From Sphingobium vermicomposti (GTDB lineage Bacteria; Pseudomonadota; Alphaproteobacteria; Sphingomonadales; Sphingomonadaceae), in the NCBI RefSeq assembly GCF_011762025.1, contig NZ_JAASQR010000001.1, positions 806,001 through 870,000 of the forward strand: 64,000 bases of DNA, read 5' to 3'. The notes below the pieces were generated by a model, which was given only the letters and a program-made list of their open reading frames with translations, had not been told where the DNA came from and ran no database searches. Below, piece by piece: positions 62,123-64,000 of this stretch. How positions within the stretch are numbered: position 1 is the first letter of the stretch; each line of letters opens with the position of its first letter. Both the position numbers and the translations under genes were made by a program.

Positions 62123-62687
62123 CGGCATGCCAATCGATCCTTTTTTCCCCCGCGACCATGACCCCGATCGTGTGCATCAATATCCGCGCGTCCAGCGCCA
62201 CAGATCGATTGCGCACATACCAAAGATCGTATCGGAGCTTTTCCTCGACCGTCAGCAGCGTGTTGCCGCTGACCTGCGCCAGTCCGGTGAGGCCGGGCCG
62301 GACAAGGCCGCGCATCCTGCCCGCTTCGCCCAGCGCATGGATTGTATGCGGGAGCAGCGGACGCGGCCCCACGAAATCCATGTCGCCACGCGCGATGTTG
62401 ATCAGTTCCGGCAACTCGTCCAGCCGGGAGCGGCGCAGGAAGCGACCCACGGCCGTCACCCGCAATTCGTCAGGCAGGGGAACACCGCTGTCATCGGTCA
62501 GGTCGCGCATGCTGCGGAACTTGAGCATCTCAAACTCTCGTCCGCCCTTCCCGCTGCGAATCTGCCGGAACAGTATCGGCCGTCCCACACTGGACATAAC
62601 CAACACCCCCAAAAGCAGCAAAAGCGGCGACGCGAGCAGCAGGCCAGCAGCCGCACTCCACGCCGCCGGTCGGAACATTGGACTCAT
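62091..62687 (-). CDS. Bacterial sugar transferase, short form (PglC/initiating phosphoglycosyltransferase)
   Basis: A 198-residue membrane-associated phosphoglycosyltransferase that transfers the first sugar-phosphate to undecaprenyl phosphate. One N-terminal hydrophobic segment (AAGLLLASPLLLLLGVLVMS) is followed by the cytosolic catalytic domain: FEMLKFRSMRD, RRSRLDELPELINIARGDMD and VGPRPLLP, then RPGLTGLAQVSGN. It is the minimal PglC-like form, lacking the extra helices of WbaP. It overlaps the upstream GT4 by four bases (ATGA) and initiates repeat-unit synthesis in this locus. Confidence 0.92.
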   Translation of the reverse strand: MSPMFRPAAWSAAAGLLLASPLLLLLGVLVMSSVGRPILFRQIRSGKGGREFEMLKFRSMRDLTDDSGVPLPDELRVTAVGRFLRRSRLDELPELINIARGDMDFVGPRPLLPHTIHALGEAGRMRGLVRPGLTGLAQVSGNTLLTVEEKLRYDLWYVRNRSVALDARILMHTIGVMVAGEKRIDWHADEARPPYWGG

Positions 62688-63874
62688 GCGCCCTCCGGCG
62701 TGAGCGTGGCCCTGGTGACGCCTCTGGACGGGGGAACGGTCACAGGCTCCTTGCCCTGCAGCCGCATGACATCCATCAGCGTGCAGTTCACCTTGTCGAC
62801 ATCATAGACGTCCACGGCCCTTTGGCGGGCCGCCTGGGCCATATTGCCGACCAGCGCCGGGTCCGACGCCAGCCGTTCCATCGCGGCGGCCAATGCCGGG
62901 GCATCGCGGGGCGGAACCAGCAGGCCATTGACACCCGGTTGAATGGGATCGCGGCAACCGGGCATGTCGGTAGTGATTACCGGCCGCCCGATCGCCAGCG
63001 CCTCCAGAATAGTGCGGGGCAATCCTTCCCGATAGTAGGATGGAAGGACGAAAACATGGGCCGACGCAACGAAGCTGCGGACATCGCGGGTTTCCGGCAG
63101 AATTTCGATCAACCCTTCTTCCCGCCATTGCCGCAGGTCGGCGGCGCTATAGCCGGTCGGGTTTTCCGTTTCGGGGCGGCTCAACAGCAGGAAACGCGCG
63201 TCCGGGTGCTTGCGCCGTAGCAGGCGCGCGGCTTCAACATATTCGCCCACACCCTTGTCGCGCATCAGCCGTCCCACCATCAGGAAGGTGAAGGGACCGT
63301 CGGGCAAGGGTGCCTGGGCAAAATGGCGCACGTCGATGCCCGACCCCGGAACCTGCATCACGCGCTGGCCTGACGAAACGATACCGCTATCGAGCATCTC
63401 ACGATGGTCATCGCCATTGAAGACGAAGATGCATTCTGCCCGCCGCACTCCACTGCGATAGAGGCGCGACACGGCGGCGCGCAGCCACCGGCGGTCCTGC
63501 GCTTCGCCGCTGAAGACATAGCCAAGCCCGCTCATGATCGCGAAATAGCGCGACCGCCCCAGCAAACGCGCAGCAAGCCCGCCATAGATGATCGGCTTTT
63601 GCGTGTAGGCGACCACGACATCGGGCCGCTCGGCACGCAGCAGGCGCAGATAATGGAACAGGGTCCGCGCGTCGTGCAGCGGATTGGTCCCGGCCCGCGC
63701 CATCGGTGTGCACCGGAACCGCACGCCCATGGCCGCCAGCCGGGCAAGAACCTCAGGCTCTTCATCAGGCGCGCAGGCCAGCACGTCATGCCCCTGAGCC
63801 ACCATGCGGGCGATCAGCGCGCCGCGAAAGTTGATGAGCGACCAGGACAGGCTGGAAAGGATGACGACCTTCAT
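62684..63874 (-). CDS. Glycosyltransferase family 4 protein (exopolysaccharide)
   Basis: A 396-residue GT-B glycosyltransferase. N-terminal MKVVILSSLSWSLINFRGAL is typical of the WbpH/PglA-type family. C-terminal LMVGRLMRDKGVGEYVEAAR and the E-x7-E region YYREGLPRTILEALAIGRPV with TDMPGCRDPIQPGVNG bind the nucleotide sugar. The start is ATG 63874 with GGAAAGG close by; the open frame to 63952 is less likely. It is the first gene of a four-gene minus-strand set. Co-occurrence with a PglC-like enzyme is common: it adds the second sugar. Confidence 0.92.
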   Translation of the reverse strand: MKVVILSSLSWSLINFRGALIARMVAQGHDVLACAPDEEPEVLARLAAMGVRFRCTPMARAGTNPLHDARTLFHYLRLLRAERPDVVVAYTQKPIIYGGLAARLLGRSRYFAIMSGLGYVFSGEAQDRRWLRAAVSRLYRSGVRRAECIFVFNGDDHREMLDSGIVSSGQRVMQVPGSGIDVRHFAQAPLPDGPFTFLMVGRLMRDKGVGEYVEAARLLRRKHPDARFLLLSRPETENPTGYSAADLRQWREEGLIEILPETRDVRSFVASAHVFVLPSYYREGLPRTILEALAIGRPVITTDMPGCRDPIQPGVNGLLVPPRDAPALAAAMERLASDPALVGNMAQAARQRAVDVYDVDKVNCTLMDVMRLQGKEPVTVPPSRGVTRATLTPEGA

Positions 63875-63921
63875 TCTGCACTGATCCTTCGATGACGCAC
63901 GACCGTCGGTCGCCCACTGCC

Positions 63922-63969
63922 CTACCGGGGTATCACAGCGCCTGCACAGCAAGGCCTGTGCATCGGTAG
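63922..63969. promoter_or_regulatory. Two-part inverted repeat upstream of the last glycosyltransferase gene
   Basis: Outer CTACCG (63922-63927)/CGGTAG (63964-63969) and inner TGCACAG (63943-63949)/CTGTGCA (63956-63962) pair perfectly. It lies 47-95 bp upstream of the glycosyltransferase start, in the promoter or leader position. No T tract follows on either strand, so an operator or leader structure is more likely than a terminator. Confidence 0.4.
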
Positions 63970-64000
63970 ATTACTCCTTTGAGGCAGTGCCGCTTGGCGT

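Noticed and set aside
50329..63874. Assignment of the polysaccharide locus to a named sphingan (gellan, welan, diutan) cluster
   Set aside because: Lyase, polymerase and Wzc-like genes recall those clusters, but the rhamnose genes, Wza-type exporter and characteristic gene order are not seen in the window, so the polymer cannot be named.

Overview
The window reads as a chromosomal segment of a GC-rich alphaproteobacterium, most likely a sphingomonad (Sphingobium/Sphingomonas type). This is inferred from gene content: a DUF2093 protein, a PspABC/PspF system, a complete Tol-Pal operon, a large TonB-dependent receptor, many lipoproteins and an exopolysaccharide locus. I found no rRNA, tRNA, CRISPR array or insertion sequence. 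Housekeeping genes fill about the first 45 kb; accessory catabolic and surface-polysaccharide genes fill the rest.

Region by region. 1-4.8 kb: truncated AraC-type regulator, pyrD, gamma-glutamyltransferase, a small lipoprotein and sufE. 4.9-7.4 kb: pspABC facing pspF across a sigma-54 promoter and an inverted repeat. 7.4-13.1 kb: 3-hydroxyacyl-CoA dehydrogenase, then ybgC-tolQRAB-pal closed by a terminator. 13.1-19.7 kb: MarR regulator, small protein, double-domain M16 peptidase and clpB. 19.7-26.9 kb: TonB-dependent receptor, M23 peptidase, DUF2093, xseA and purD. 26.9-37.2 kb: membrane-anchored HhH protein, inositol-phosphatase-like enzyme, PmbA, NudC, MutY, DciA-like protein, two DsbA-fold thiol oxidoreductases and smc. 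37.3-45.2 kb: phospholipase D, ubiA, rsmE, then an alanine/D-amino-acid block (class III aminotransferase, dadA, alanine racemase, Lrp).

45.2-48.9 kb: a compact four-gene operon (DUF1214, VOC, TIM-barrel isomerase, Gfo/Idh/MocA dehydrogenase). Its promoter carries a LacI-family-type palindrome exactly between -35 and -10, which suggests inducible catabolism of a sugar-like or polyol-like compound. 49.1-63.9 kb: an exopolysaccharide locus with glycosyltransferases, a secreted beta-helix lyase lipoprotein, a Wzy-like polymerase/ligase, a Wzc-type tyrosine autokinase, a Wzx-like flippase, two NarL-type regulators with degenerate receiver domains, a PIG-L deacetylase, a formyltransferase-like protein and a short initiating sugar transferase. 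A 2-oxoglutarate/Fe(II)-oxygenase-like (isopenicillin N synthase fold) protein sits unexpectedly inside it.

The most interesting unexplained signals are in RNA and regulatory DNA. (1) A leader upstream of the class III aminotransferase combines a stem-loop whose loop can pair with upstream sequence and a strong intrinsic terminator ending about 21 nt before the start codon: a candidate riboswitch or attenuator. (2) A perfect 9-bp stem masks the Shine-Dalgarno sequence of the small lipoprotein. (3) A perfect 19-bp inverted repeat lies between pspC and sufE. (4) A structured non-coding region upstream of pyrD ends in a minus-strand terminator without an obvious gene. None has been folded or searched by computation here.
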